64,000 bases of DNA from Nemophila menziesii (taxonomy: Eukaryota; Streptophyta; Magnoliopsida; Boraginales; Hydrophyllaceae). A program made the position numbers and the translations under genes. Under the pieces are notes generated by a model. That model ran no database searches. It was given only the letters and a program-made list of their open reading frames with translations, and was not told where the DNA came from. The stretch's first letter is position 1, and the number at the start of each line of letters is the position of its first letter. The stretch covers positions 9,222,001-9,286,000 of the forward strand of contig JARWIR010000014.1 of the NCBI GenBank assembly GCA_029959085.1, in the 5' to 3' direction. Positions 32,677-43,864 of this stretch are shown here, piece after piece.

Positions 32677-35199
32677 ATGTCCAACAATCTTGCTTCTCTC
32701 GTACCTCGTTTCAATGGCGAAAAGTTTGAATATTGGAGTCATCTCATGAAATTATGTCTTGAATCTCAAGACCTTTGGAGTGTTGTTGAAGATGGTGTAA
32801 ATATACCAGAAGATGAGTCACAACTAAACGAAGGACAAAAAATAATTCTAAAAGGTGAAAAGAAAAAAGATCAAAAAGCTCTTTTTCAAATATATCAAGC
32901 CATCGAAATTCCAATTTTTGAAAGAATAACCAAGGCGGATAATTCCATGGAGGCATGGGAGATTCTTCAAACAACTTATGCCGGAAAAGATCAAGTAAAA
33001 AGAGTTCGCTTGCAATCTCTACGATCCGAATTCGAAAAGTTAGAGATGAAAGAAACTGAAAAGATTGGGGATTATTTTTCAAGAGTTACAACTCTTGTTA
33101 ATCAAATGGCTACAAATGGTGAAATCATGGAAATTCAACGGGTTGTTGAAAAAGTCTTGCGTAGCCTACCGATGAAATTTGATCATGTAGTTGTGGCTAT
33201 TGAAGAGTCACAAGATATTTCGGCCATGGAATTGGAAACCTTACAAGGAAGATTAGAAGCACACGAAGCCAGAATTCGTCTAAGAAGTCCTCAAATTTCT
33301 TCTTCCGATCAAGCATTACAATCTCATGTTTCATTCACGGGAGGCCGCGGCTCAAATCGTGGACGTGGTAGAGGTCGCGGTCAAACAAGAGGTGGAAGAA
33401 ATTCCTACAATAATGGTGGACAAGATGAGACAAAAGAGGAGGAGAAAACCTTTCAGAATAATTCCGATAGAGGCCGAGGACGAGGTCGAGGTACGTATAA
33501 AGGTACAAAACCTTATATTGAGTGTCATTACTGTCATAAACCAGGACACAAAGTTTATGATTGTTGGAATAAATATCCTGAAAAAAGAAATGAAATTGGC
33601 TATATGCATAAAGAAAAAATTGAAAATTCAGAAACTGTATTAATTGCTTCTGATGGAAATTTTGAAGATATATGGTATTTGGAAAGTGGTGCTAGTAGAC
33701 ATATGACCGGAAACAAAAGTTTGTTTTCAAATCTTGTTGTAACTAACTATGGTCAGGTTACAATCGGAGATGCAAAATCATATAAAATTGAAGGCGTAGG
33801 CGATATTGTCTTCAAAACAAAATCCGGAAAAACCGAAAAAATGTCTGAGGTATTCTTTGTACCTGGTTTGAAAAGCAACTTGTTAAGAGTTGGTCACTTA
33901 GTAAAAAAATGTTTCAATATTTTATTTGTTGACAACACTTGCATCATGAAAAAAGGGGGTCAAATTGTTGCAAATATTGGGTTAAGTTCGAATAATTTAT
34001 TTCCTCTCAAACTTAATACTCTCAATGTTTCTTGTTATCTAACTATTAATGAAGAAACATCTAAGTTGTGGCATGATAGATTCGGGCACCTTAATTTCCA
34101 AAGTTTGAAGGAGTTGTCAAATAAAACAATTGTTCAAGGATTGCCAAATATCAATGTTGTCAATGAAGTTTGCGAAGAATGTCAAATGGGGAAGCAACAC
34201 TGTGAGCCATTTCCATCCAAGTCAAATTGCAAATCTAAATCACCATTGGAACTCATTCATAGTGACATTTGCGGGCCAATTCGAGTCCCTTCCTTGGGAG
34301 GTAATAACTATTTCTTGTTATTTATTGATGATTTTACAAGAAAGGTTTGGGTGTATTTTTTGAAGCAAAAATCGGAAGATTTTGTATGTTTCAAAGAATT
34401 TAAAACCTAAGTTGAAAATCATTCTGGTTATACAATAAAGAACTTGAGAAGTGATCGTGGTGGTGAGTATTTGTCCTCTCTCTTTAAAGATTTTTGTCAA
34501 TAAAATGGCATTTGCCATGAATTAACGGTGCGATATACACCACAACAAAATGGCGTTGCAGAACGGAAAAATAGAACAATCATGGATATGGTTCGATGCA
34601 TGATGAAAAAGAAAAATATTCCATCGGAGTTTTGGGCTGAAGCGGTTTCTTGTGCCTTTTACTTGATCAACCGGTCACCAACAAAAGTTTTAGAAAATTC
34701 TACTCCTAACGAGGCGTGGTATGGTAAGAAGCCAAATGTAAGTCATCTAAAAACATTTGGTTGTCTTGCATATTCACATATTCCAAATGCGTTGAGAACC
34801 AAACTTGATGATAAATCTGAAAAATATATTTTTATTGGATATAGTGAAAGGACTAAAGCTTACAAGCTTTATAATCCTCAAACAAAGAAAATCGTAATAA
34901 GTCGGGATGTTAATTTTGATGAAAAGGCTTCTTATGATTTTTCAAAACTTTCAGATTCATTAACTTGGCAGATTCTTGATGATGAAGAATGTGATTATCA
35001 AGTAAGAGATTCTCAAGAAACACACATCTCTGATGATGAAAATGAATCTCTTGAAGGTACACCATCTCGTCAAAGAAAAACGAGAAGTTTGCGAGATATT
35101 TATGATGCAACAGAGGAGGTACATGAAGCAAATAATATTTTCTTTGCATTTTTTGCTGGGGAGGATCCAATTTCTTATGAAGAAGCCCCAAAAGAATAA
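32677..35199 (+). pseudogene. Copia gag, protease, integrase
   Basis: One frame starts at ATG 32677 and carries stops at 34408, 34501 and 35197. Gag begins MSNNLASLVPRFNGEKFEYW and holds Arg/Gly-rich repeats (about residues 220-265) and a CX2CX4HX4C knuckle (CHYCHKPGHKVYDC, about residue 282). The protease site reads WYLESGASRHMTG: the catalytic Asp is Glu at about residue 336. The GAG-pre-integrase domain (LWHDRFGHLN) has its CX2C at CEECQMGKQ. The integrase core has Asp in HSDICGP, Asp in SDRGGEY and Glu in VAERKNRT. The protease change and the stops make it non-functional. Confidence 0.93.
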
Positions 35200-36706
35200 A
35201 AGTGGATCCAAGCTATGAAGGAAGAAATCAACTCGATCGAAAAAAAATGAAACTTGGGAGCTCACAAATTTACCTACTCACAAGTATCCAATTGGCGTGA
35301 AATGGATTTTCAAAACAAAGACCAATCTTGATGGCTCCATCAACAAACATAAAGCAAGGTTAGTTGCAAAAGGTTACAAACAAAAAGAAGGTGACGACTT
35401 CAATGAAGTATTTGCTCCTGTTTCAAGACTTGATACTATTCGATTAGTTATTTCTCTTGCTGCTCAAAGTGGTTGGAAATTGTATCAAATGGATGTCAAA
35501 TCAGCCTTCTTAAACGGATTTCTCCAAGAAGAAATTTATCTTGAGCAACCTCCTGGATTTGCTAAGAAAGGTGAAGAAGAGAAATTCTACAAATTCAAAA
35601 AGGCGTTGTATGGATTGAAGCAATCACCCCGTGCATGGTATGATAGAATTAAAAATTATTTTCTAAAATTTGATTTTGAACGTTGTCCTTTTGAGCATAC
35701 CCTTTATATCAAAAGAAATTCTAAGGGTGGATTTATGATCGTTAGTCTCTATGTTGACGATCTTATCTTCACGGGTAACGATTTGGAGATGTTGCACGCT
35801 TTCAAAATTTCTATGATGAGTGAGTTTGAAATGACCGATTTGGGAGAATTACATCATTTTCTTGGCATTAATGTGCAACAATCGAATGAAGGAATTTTTT
35901 TTTCTCAAGGAAAATATGCAACTGAAATTTTGAAGAAATTCAAGATGGAGAACTCGAATCCTGTTTCAACCCCTTGTATTACAGGTTTGAAGTTAAGCAA
36001 AAAAGGAGAAGGAAAATTTGTTGATACAACAATGTTTCGAAGCTTGATAGGAAACTTGATGTATCTTACAACCACTCGACCAGACATTATGTTTGCGGTA
36101 AGTTTGATAAGCAGGTTCATGGAGAGACCTTATTCAAATCATTGGGAGGCGGCTAAAAGGATTTTACGATATGTCAAAGGAACAATCGATTATGGGATTT
36201 TCTATGAAGCAAACATTCCTATCAAACTCGTGGGTTATACAGACAGTGATCTTGGAGGGAGTATTGATGACTCTCGAAGTACATCCGGCTATGTCTTTAA
36301 TCTCGGAAGTGGAGCATTTTCGTGGAGTTCGAAAAAACAACCAATTGTGGCCCTTTCTACTACCGAAGCAGAGTATATCGCAGCTTCTTTACCAGGATGT
36401 CAAATAATGTGGATAAGAGGAGTTCTTGAGAACTTGAAGTTCAAGCAAAAAGATCCTACTATGTTATATTGTGATAATAGCTCAAAGGATCCAATCTTGC
36501 ATGGAAGAACAAAACACATTCGACTACCATTTCATTTTTTGAGAGAACTTGTCAATGAAGGAGAAGTTCATCTACAATATTGCAAAAGTGAAGATCAACT
36601 TGCTGATGTGTTTACAAAACCACTCGGAGGACCACATTTCTCAAAAAATATTGAAGCTCTCGGAATGAAGAACAAATTCAATTTACGGGAGGCATTGTTG
36701 GAATAA
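35200..36706 (+). pseudogene. Copia reverse transcriptase and RNase H
   Basis: The frame moves by one base in an eight-A run near 35240 and is then open from 35297 to 36706. RT begins [20 protein letters not shown], and the catalytic [11 protein letters not shown] is near 35750. RNase H has [30 protein letters not shown] and [10 protein letters not shown]. The stop codon lies 11 nt inside the 3' LTR. Apart from the frameshift this half is intact. Confidence 0.93.
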
Positions 36707-37063
36707 AGCAAAAGAAAAATAAAATAAAATAATAAAGTTGATTAAAATAAAATAAATTAGAATTTGTATCATCTCCATTTAATTGAGTAATGGAGAAATA
36801 AGTTATGGAGTAATAAGTTATAGGATAGTGGAGAAATAAGTTACACTTTAGTGGAGGATTAAGTTACAAGTTTTCTATTAAATTAGAATAGTAGTGGACA
36901 TGACAACTTATTATATGAGTTACATGTATTTCTATATTCTTAAATTTTAGTATAAATAGAGAGACATGAAAATGAAAGTGTGACACAAAAAAAAAGTAGA
37001 AAACCAAATATTAATATATCATTTTCATTATTTCTCTCCAAAAAACATTATTTCTTTTCTTCA
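36696..37063 (+). repeat. Copia 3' LTR
   Basis: 368 bp. It differs from the 5' LTR by a short internal duplication around 36800-36830 (GGAGTAATAAGTTAT type) and about seven substitutions or small indels. A purine-rich stretch ending GGGAGGCAT precedes it. Confidence 0.93.
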
Positions 37064-37068
37064 CTAAC

Positions 37069-37330
37069 AGGTCTAATAAGCCTTATAAAGAGACAAAAAA
37101 TGGATTATAAATTAAGTGATTAAGGGCCCAAATCTATTTTAATAATTCCGCACTGTTGTACACCACTTCAGTAAAAAGGCAATTTCATTTGTATCGTAAA
37201 TCCTAATCCACTGAAACCATTTCTCACGTCTCATTAACTTAGAGGCCTATCGTTTTCATTTGTATCACTAAGTCTGAATCTGCATCATTTGGGCTCGGGA
37301 AAGGGTTACAAGTGACAACTTTCTAGATTC
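37069..37330 (-). repeat. Decayed Athila-type LTR relic, right part
   Basis: It continues the relic split by Copia. Loose matches to family 1 are the GGGCCCAAATC block, CACTGTTGTACACCACTTCAG, and ATTTGGGCTCGGGAAAGGG (compare TCTATGGCCTGGAAAATGG). The right edge is not defined. Confidence 0.4.
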
Positions 37331-37399
37331 TACGTCTCTTCTACCTTCACTAAATTGAGTTTTGAGCTTCTTAATCCACTTTAATGTGCTCAATAAAGT

Positions 37400-38040
37400 A
37401 TTCATCTCCTTAAAAATTCCCAATCCCTTCTCTATCACATCCTAAATATCATTAAGATATTTAGAATTAAAATAAAGGTGCTTATTTGACTCAAAATTCT
37501 CACCACATAAAACATAAAGTGAATCCAATTCCAAATAGGTAATATGATCTTTTGTCTTGAGACTATCCGTTAATGTTATCTTAACAAAAATTGAATATTT
37601 AGGAGTGACCCAAAAATCCTAAAAAATATTCGCCCAAGACCTCACCTAATATCAAAGGCGGAAAAAATTATAAGATTTCTTATATAAAGCATAAAAATTC
37701 ACACTAGATACCTTATGAATAATTGGAAAATCTTTTGCCAAGGAGAACCACCAAACTGAATAAACTTTATACCATCCACTCCAAGTGACCCTCTAATCAC
37801 CAGCTTGAGCTTCCAAATGTTCTTTAATAACGAAGAATCCACCTTTCTCGGTTTCCACTTCCAAAAGTTTGCATTATGAAGATATTACCTATGGATCCAT
37901 TTGATCCAAAGAGAATCCTTTTTCGGAACAGACTTCCAAAGCATCTTATCTAACAAACCTTTATTACAAGCACCCAACACTTTCAAGCCAACACCATCCC
38001 CATCTTTCGGAATAACAATTTTACCATTTAATGTTCCTTA
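37400..38040 (-). pseudogene. LINE reverse transcriptase C-terminus and zinc-binding domain relic
   Basis: On the minus strand the decayed frame reads DGDGVGLKVLGACNKGLL, then a PKKDSLWIKWIH block, and at the 3' end SLYVLCGENFESNKHLYF. This is the pattern of the zf-RVT domain of plant LINEs (LCG...ES..HL.F). Several stops and shifts are present. No poly(A) tail or target duplication was found. The plus-strand 38088-38356 repeat follows. Confidence 0.7.
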
Positions 38041-38085
38041 TTAAGCTTTCTCAAATTAAACTTCCAAGTCCGTAATTTTTGACAT

Positions 38086-38356
38086 ACAAGGTTTAAGGTT
38101 TAATTTTTTAGGTTTAAATTTAAGGTTCAAGGTTAAGGTTAAATTTTAACATTCTGGCTAAGTTTATGGTTATGATTAATGTTAAGTATAACTTTTAACT
38201 TTAAGGTTAAGGTTAAAGTGAAGATGAAACTGAAGCCGAAGGTTAAGGTTTAAAATTTACGGGTTAATGGATAAAGTTAAAGTTGAGATAAAGGTGAAGA
38301 TTAAGGTTTAAGGTTCAAAATTAGATGTTTAAGGTGTATGGCTTAAGGTTAAGGTT
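38086..38356 (+). repeat. Degenerate (T)TAAGGTTAAGGTT simple repeat
   Basis: About 270 bp of loosely periodic AAGGTTA and AAGGTTT words. It is not the plant telomere unit (TTTAGGG). It directly borders the CACTA end at 38359. Confidence 0.7.
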
Positions 38357-38358
38357 AA

Positions 38359-38935
38359 CACTACAAGAAATATTTCCTTTAGCAACGAAAATTTTTGCAA
38401 CACTAATTATAATTAGAGGCAACTCGTTGGCGCTAATTGATCGTCTTAATAGGTATGTTTCATTAACACACAAGTCCATACTGTTTTGTGTTACTGTAAC
38501 TCACACATCAAGCAATTGTGTATTACATTAACACACAATCAGATATTCAGACTATCTGTACACTATTATCTATTACTGTGTACAAATATTTTGTATATCT
38601 TATTCTGTGTTCCTGCAACACACAATTGTTATTTGTGTGTGTTTAAGCAACGCAAAACTGTAAATGATAAACGCATTGTGTGTCTTACCAACACAAAACC
38701 CATATTGTTGTGTGTTACTGTAACACATACTTCCAGCAATTGCGTGTTGCATGAACACATAGTCAGCCTACATATACAATATTCTATACCTTTGTGTACA
38801 AATATTCTGTCTATCTGATTTTGTGTTCATGTATCACACTAAAGTTATTTATGTGTGTTTAAGCAACTCAATATTATACATATTGGGTGTTCATGCAACA
38901 CACAATTATCATATGTACTAATCCTACATCATGTT
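38359..38935 (+). mobile_element. CACTA transposon left end with duplicated subterminal region
   Basis: CACTACAAGAAATATTTCC at 38359 is the classical terminus of CACTA (En/Spm) elements, followed by TTTAGCAACGAAAATTTTTG. The subterminal DNA is two copies of about 223 bp (38477-38699 and 38700-38920) rich in TGTGTT...AACACA inverted words. No transposase gene and no matching right end are seen. The small ORFs here follow the repeat and are not believed. Confidence 0.65.
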
Positions 38936-38937
38936 AT

Positions 38938-39165
38938 CATGGAAAAAAAATTCGGGGAAAAAAATCAGAAAAAAAAAAGTTTCGGGGAAAAAAATTCGAA
39001 AAAAAAAATTAAAAAAAATTCGAAAAAAAAAATTTTTAAAAAAAATTTTAAAAAAAAAATTCGAAAAAAAAAAATATTTTTCGAAAAAAAAAATTCCGAA
39101 AAAAAAAAATTAAAAAAAAATTCGAAAAAAAAAATATTTTAAAAAAAAATCTGAAAAAAATAAAT
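38938..39165 (+). repeat. A-rich tract punctuated by TTCG
   Basis: Runs of 7-10 A separated by TTCG, TTAA or TTTT. It resembles no gene; the Lys-rich ORFs across it (38855-39142) are artefacts of the composition. Confidence 0.8.
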
Positions 39166-39329
39166 AAACATTAAACTATAATTAATAAAATATATAATTA
39201 AAGTAATTAATAATAGGTGGAAGGATATTTTGGTAATTGGGTAATATTTTGTGCTTAATTGGGAATTAAATTAAAGTTGTAATTAATAGGGAATACTTAC
39301 CTTCTCTGCGTAATTAATTGGGCGTTGTC

Positions 39330-39549
39330 CCAAAAATTATTACATCCCCAATTAAATACATGAATATAAAATGAAAAAAAAAATTATTACATCACCAATT
39401 AAATAAATAAATATAAAATTAAAAGCACACAAATTATTACATCACCAAATAAATGCATAAATATAAAATTAAAAGCATACAAAATATAACATTACCAAAT
39501 AAATACATAAATATAAAATGAAAAGTATACAAAATACTATATCAGTAAA
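39330..39549 (+). repeat. Minisatellite of about 49 bp, four to five copies
   Basis: Units carry ATTATTACATCACCAAATAA followed by ATAAATATAAAATTAAAAG. The array appears to resume at 43757 after the Helitron (TAAATATATATCCC), as expected if the Helitron inserted in it. Confidence 0.65.
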
Positions 39550-39815
39550 TCTATATTATATGGGATAAGTCGAAAGTCAAATAACGGTCAAGATTGGCTT
39601 AAATCAAAAATATATGGCATCTCCAACGATAATGATTATGCCACGTGTCAAAGATTAAAGTTTTTTTATTAACAATTTTTAATCTATATTATATGGGATA
39701 AGTCGAAAGTCAAATAACGGTCAAGATTGGCTTAAATAAAAAATATATGACATCTCCAACGATCATGATTATGCCACGTGTCAAAGATTAAAGTTTTTTT
39801 TATTAACAATTTTTA
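39550..39815 (+). repeat. Tandem duplication of the Helitron 5' terminus (133 bp period)
   Basis: TCTATATTATATGGGATAAG occurs at 39550 and 39683. The following sequence, including the CACGTG-containing TATGCCACGTGTCAAAG, is repeated with few changes. Confidence 0.85.
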
Positions 39816-39989
39816 ACAACCCACTACTTATTATACCCCACTACATCTAACTTCTTTTCACCACTTACAACTGCTTGCATAATTCTCCATCATAAAAACA
39901 TTTTACCACTCATTAGAAATTTTATTAATACACAAATGCTTTGATATTTATTATACTTGTCATTTATAGATGTTCAGCCAAGTTTGTTA

Positions 39990-40740
39990 AAGTGATTAAT
40001 TTTAAAGAATATGTGTCTTAGAAGAAGGTGATATTAGTTCACCAAGTTTGTTGAAGTTTACCAAGTTCTCCAACAAGACTAGGATTTCATCAAAAATTTG
40101 GTATGCAAAATATCATAACTAAGAAAGGGTGTTATATTAAGGATTTTCTTCAACCTATTGGCTTTCAATATGGTGTAGAAGTGTTTTGCTAAAAAAAAAT
40201 TATTTAGTTCGATATAATTTTAGGGTCTTTATAATCTGACTTCCCTAAATTCTATTTTTATTTTGTGAAGTAACATTTTTTCTTTTTTCTTTTGTTTAGT
40301 ATACAAATATGAGTTTTTCTATATTTTATTTTCATTTTGGGTATGCATTAATATTTTATTCTTCTTGATTAATTTCAGTGTACAAAACATATGTTTGATC
40401 AAGGAGATCCATAAATTGTAAAAAAAGGAATCAGTATAATAAAAAAGACGAGATTGTTAATTCTTTTAGTTTTCATTTGATCACTGCTTCTATTTTATCA
40501 TAAATATTATATCATTTTGTACAAGCAATAATATTGTTTATTCTTTCTTTTTTTGGGTTTACAAAACAAATATTTGATCAGGAAGATGCATAAATTATAA
40601 AAAAAGATGGTTTGATAAAGAAGACAAGATTGATAATTCTTTAAGCCTGCATTTGATACTTGTTTCTCTATTTTTAGCCTAGCTTCATTATTAACCATTG
40701 ATTTATTTTTATTAAGTAGAAATAATAATTCCAAAGTAAA
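39990..40740 (+). repeat. Helitron internal direct repeat, copy 1
   Basis: About 740 bp beginning AAAGAATATGTGTCTTAGAAG. Copy 2 is at about 42460-43200. A shorter block at 39832-39977 is also repeated at 40745-40898. No ORF is conserved between copies, so the repeat is noncoding. Confidence 0.8.
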
Positions 40741-41430
40741 ATAAATTATACCCCACTACATTTAACTTCTTTTCACCACTTACAACTGCATGCATAGTTC
40801 TCCATCATAAAAACTTTATACCACTTATTAAAAATTTATTAAAACACAAATGCTTTGATATTTATTATACTTTGTCATTCATAGATGTTCAGCCAAGCGC
40901 ATTTAATATCATACTTTAGTTATTTTCCATTAATTCCTTTACCCGGTAATTTCTATGCCATTTTCTTCACTATGTTAATAAAATTGATTGTTACTGAATT
41001 ACTGTCTAAATTTTGTAAAAATGCAATATTGTTACAAATAAAACTTTTTCTTCTCAATACTTAATTAGCCTAATAAGATTAAATTTCCATCATATTATCT
41101 GATAGGGAGAAGTTGTTTTTTAACATCAAATGCTTCCATGTTATTTTCCCGTATTAACAAGGTTAATTGCACACTTGATTCCATTTTATGTGAATATACA
41201 TGTTATTGAATGTAGAATAACACTACCTTCATAGTAGTAATTTTTCACTTATTTGAGTGATTTATAATTTTTTCCTTAATTAGGATGTTTTATCCTTGTG
41301 TATCACCTTCAATAGGTGAATATTATTTATATTTAATTATTTTTTATCCTTTTTTACTCTTATGTATTTACTATTGGATATTAATATAAGTGTGAAATTT
41401 GTTGTATATTTGAACTTTCCTTAAGTTATA

Positions 41431-41639
41431 TTATAATTTGAGTAATGATATATGTCACCCCTTTTCATATCACCCTTTTATCACCCTTCTGTATATATGT
41501 ATTGATTTCCTTGAATAGAAGATAGAGAAAAATTAAATAGGATAGAGAAATCCATTCATTGGTACATGTAGGCATACACGTAGGAGGTGATAAAAGAGTG
41601 ATACAAAAAGGGTGACAAATATCATTACTCTTATAATTT
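41431..41639. mobile_element. Mutator-like MITE, 191 bp, with 9-bp TSD
   Basis: The element is 41440-41630. Its ends GAGTAATGATATATGTCACC and GGTGACAAATATCATTACTC form imperfect terminal inverted repeats of about 45 bp. TTATAATTT flanks both sides (41431-41439 and 41631-41639). A 9-bp duplication is typical of Mutator-like elements. It lies between the two Helitron internal repeats. Confidence 0.85.
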
Positions 41640-42459
41640 TTTTAATTTTTTGTATTCATTATTTATCTTTTATCCAAACAAAATTAGTGTTTTTTTGGTC
41701 AAGACTTGGATTGATTTTTTTCTTTTTCTGGTTGTTTGTGTAATCAAACACAAATAATTATAAATTTCTCATTTTATTGAAGAACACAAATTTAATTAAT
41801 GGATCTAGATGACATATTATTATGATTAAGATTATAAAACCAAAGAATAGTATGACGTGATTTTGAAATTTATTTGTTAGGCCATTTTGAATTGGAATGA
41901 TGTTTATTGTCCCTTACTAGATTGACAAATCGATACATATGTCATTGAAATTATATTTAATGTCCAATCTCATTAAAAAATGATACATATATCCTTATAC
42001 AATAGGTAAGCAATATATTGAGCTGTCGAACATAATACAGTGTTAAATTTGATATTTAGTGAATATTTTACATATGGAATAAGGAATTACATAGAGGGGC
42101 ATAATATTTTGCCTAAAATATTGTTAGTATCCCTCGAGCAAAAATTATACCTAGATTCTCTTAAAGAAAAAATATATGCTCCAAAGACTCTAGATCTTGC
42201 TCCATGTCATATCAAATTAAGATAAAGCCTTAACAAATTTATAACTCCCTACTTATTACCAATCTCAATTTTCCTATCCCTCACAGTTTATCTCTATTAC
42301 AATATAACTTTCATCCCCTCTTTGCACCTAATATAACATAAATTTCAATAGTTTGACAGTAGTAGGGAATCCAATGGTGACTTTTGTACATAAATGAAAC
42401 GGCTTGGAGGCGACACTTACATTTGAAATAACGATGAGAAAAACTTGAATAAAGTCATT

Positions 42460-43200
42460 AATGTTAAAGAATATGTGTCTTCGAAGAAGGTGATATTAGT
42501 TCACCATGTTTGTTGAAGTTTACCAAGTTCTCCAGCAAGACTAGGATGTCATCAAAAATTTGGTATGCAAAATATCATAACTAAGAAAGGGTGTTAGATT
42601 AATGATTTTATTCAACCTATTGGCATTCAATATGGTGTAGAAGTGTTTTGCTAAAAAAATTATTTCGTTTGATATAATTTTAGGGTCTTTATAATCTGAC
42701 TTTCCTAAATTCTATTTTCATTTTGTGAAGTAATACTTTTTCTTTTTTCTTTTGTTTAGTATACAAATATGAGTTTTTCTATATTTTATTTTCATTTTTG
42801 GTATGTATTATTATTTTATTCTTTTTGATTTATTTCAGTGTACAAAACATATGTTTGATCAAGGAGAGCATAAATTGTAAAAAAAGGAATCGGTATAATC
42901 AAGAAGACGAGATTGTTAATCCTTTTAGTTTTCATTTGATCATTTCTTCTCTTTTATCATCAATTTTATTTCATTTTGTACAAGAATTAATATTGTTTAA
43001 TATTTATTTTTTTCGGTTTAAAAAACAAATATTTGATCAAGAAGATGCATAAATTATAGAAAAAGATGGTTTGATAAAGGAGACAATATTGATAGTTCTT
43101 TAAGTTTGCATTTGATACTTGTTTCTTTATTTTTAGCCTTGCTTCATTATTAGCCATTGATTTCTTTTTATTAAGCAGAAATAATAATTCCAATGTAAAA
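42460..43200 (+). repeat. Helitron internal direct repeat, copy 2
   Basis: Second copy of the 39990-40740 block, diverged by substitutions and small indels. Confidence 0.8.
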
Positions 43201-43729
43201 TAATAATTCCATTAGCGTAAATTGTATTAATCTTTATGTCTAACGTTATATTTTAATCTTTAATTACTTTTTGGGAAACATTGATCATTGATTCAAAAAA
43301 ATTTAAATGTAATTTTATCTCCCTATGATCAGAATATGTATAAATGTAAATGGATTAATACAAAAGAAACCCCTCAAGTTAGAATTAATTTCCCTTCACT
43401 ACATCCATTAATTTTTGGCCCATAAAAGACACCATACATTTTGTTATGTTGCCCATAACAAGAGTAGTTTTAGTTATGAGAAACTTTCCAGAACTCAAAT
43501 TTTGAAATATGGGAAAATTTCTTGAACATATATTCTTTAAAAAAAAGGGATTTTTACGAGATAGTGGACAAGGTTTGATGAGTTTATTGTACATTAACAC
43601 TAAACAATTTTTATGAAAAGAATCATAATTGCACTTCCATAACAGTTTGGTTTCTTACACAATAAGGGATAAATAGTAAAATCACTTGGTGAATTCAAGA
43701 TATCGACCTTTGTTTTACACTATTTCTTA

Positions 43730-43756
43730 GTGCCCTCGGGCACGGGTTATACCTAG
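43730..43756 (+). other. Helitron 3' terminal hairpin and CTAG end
   Basis: Six-base-pair perfect stem with a 2-nt loop, then GGGTTATAC and CTAG. This is the replication termination signal expected for Helitrons. Confidence 0.8.
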
Positions 43757-43794
43757 TAAATATATATCCCATATATGCATCTATTTCCCATACA

Positions 43795-43822
43795 ATAATA
43801 TATATATATATATATATATGTA
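43795..43822. repeat. (TA)n microsatellite
   Basis: About 12 TA units ending in GTATGTC. Confidence 0.9.
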
Positions 43823-43864
43823 TGTCATATAAAATTATAAGATGATTAAAGATACATAGTGATA

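Larger units (their letters stand above)
32297..37063 (+). mobile_element. Ty1/Copia retrotransposon, full length, recently inactivated
   Basis: 4767 bp with LTRs 32297-32650 and 36696-37063, tRNA-Met-type primer site and TSD CTAAC. Domain order gag, protease, integrase, RT, RNase H is Copia-type. The coding region has three stops and one frameshift. The LTRs differ by a few bases plus a 14-15-bp duplication in the 3' copy. It is inserted in an older LTR relic. Confidence 0.95.
39550..43756 (+). mobile_element. Non-autonomous Helitron
   Basis: The 5' end TCTATATTATATGGG follows a host A. The 3' end has a perfect hairpin GTGCCC-TC-GGGCAC (43730-43743), nine bases, then CTAG followed by a host T. 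These are the canonical Helitron features (A/TC...hairpin...CTRR/T). The 4207-bp element has no Rep/helicase gene. It contains internal duplications and a nested MITE. The 5' terminus is tandemly repeated (39550 and 39683). Confidence 0.8.

Noticed and set aside
38086..38356. Interstitial telomere repeat
   Set aside because: The unit is AAGGTTA/AAGGTTT with much variation, not TTTAGGG or its complement.
38855..39142. Lys-rich 95-codon ORF
   Set aside because: It is a translation of the A-rich tract.
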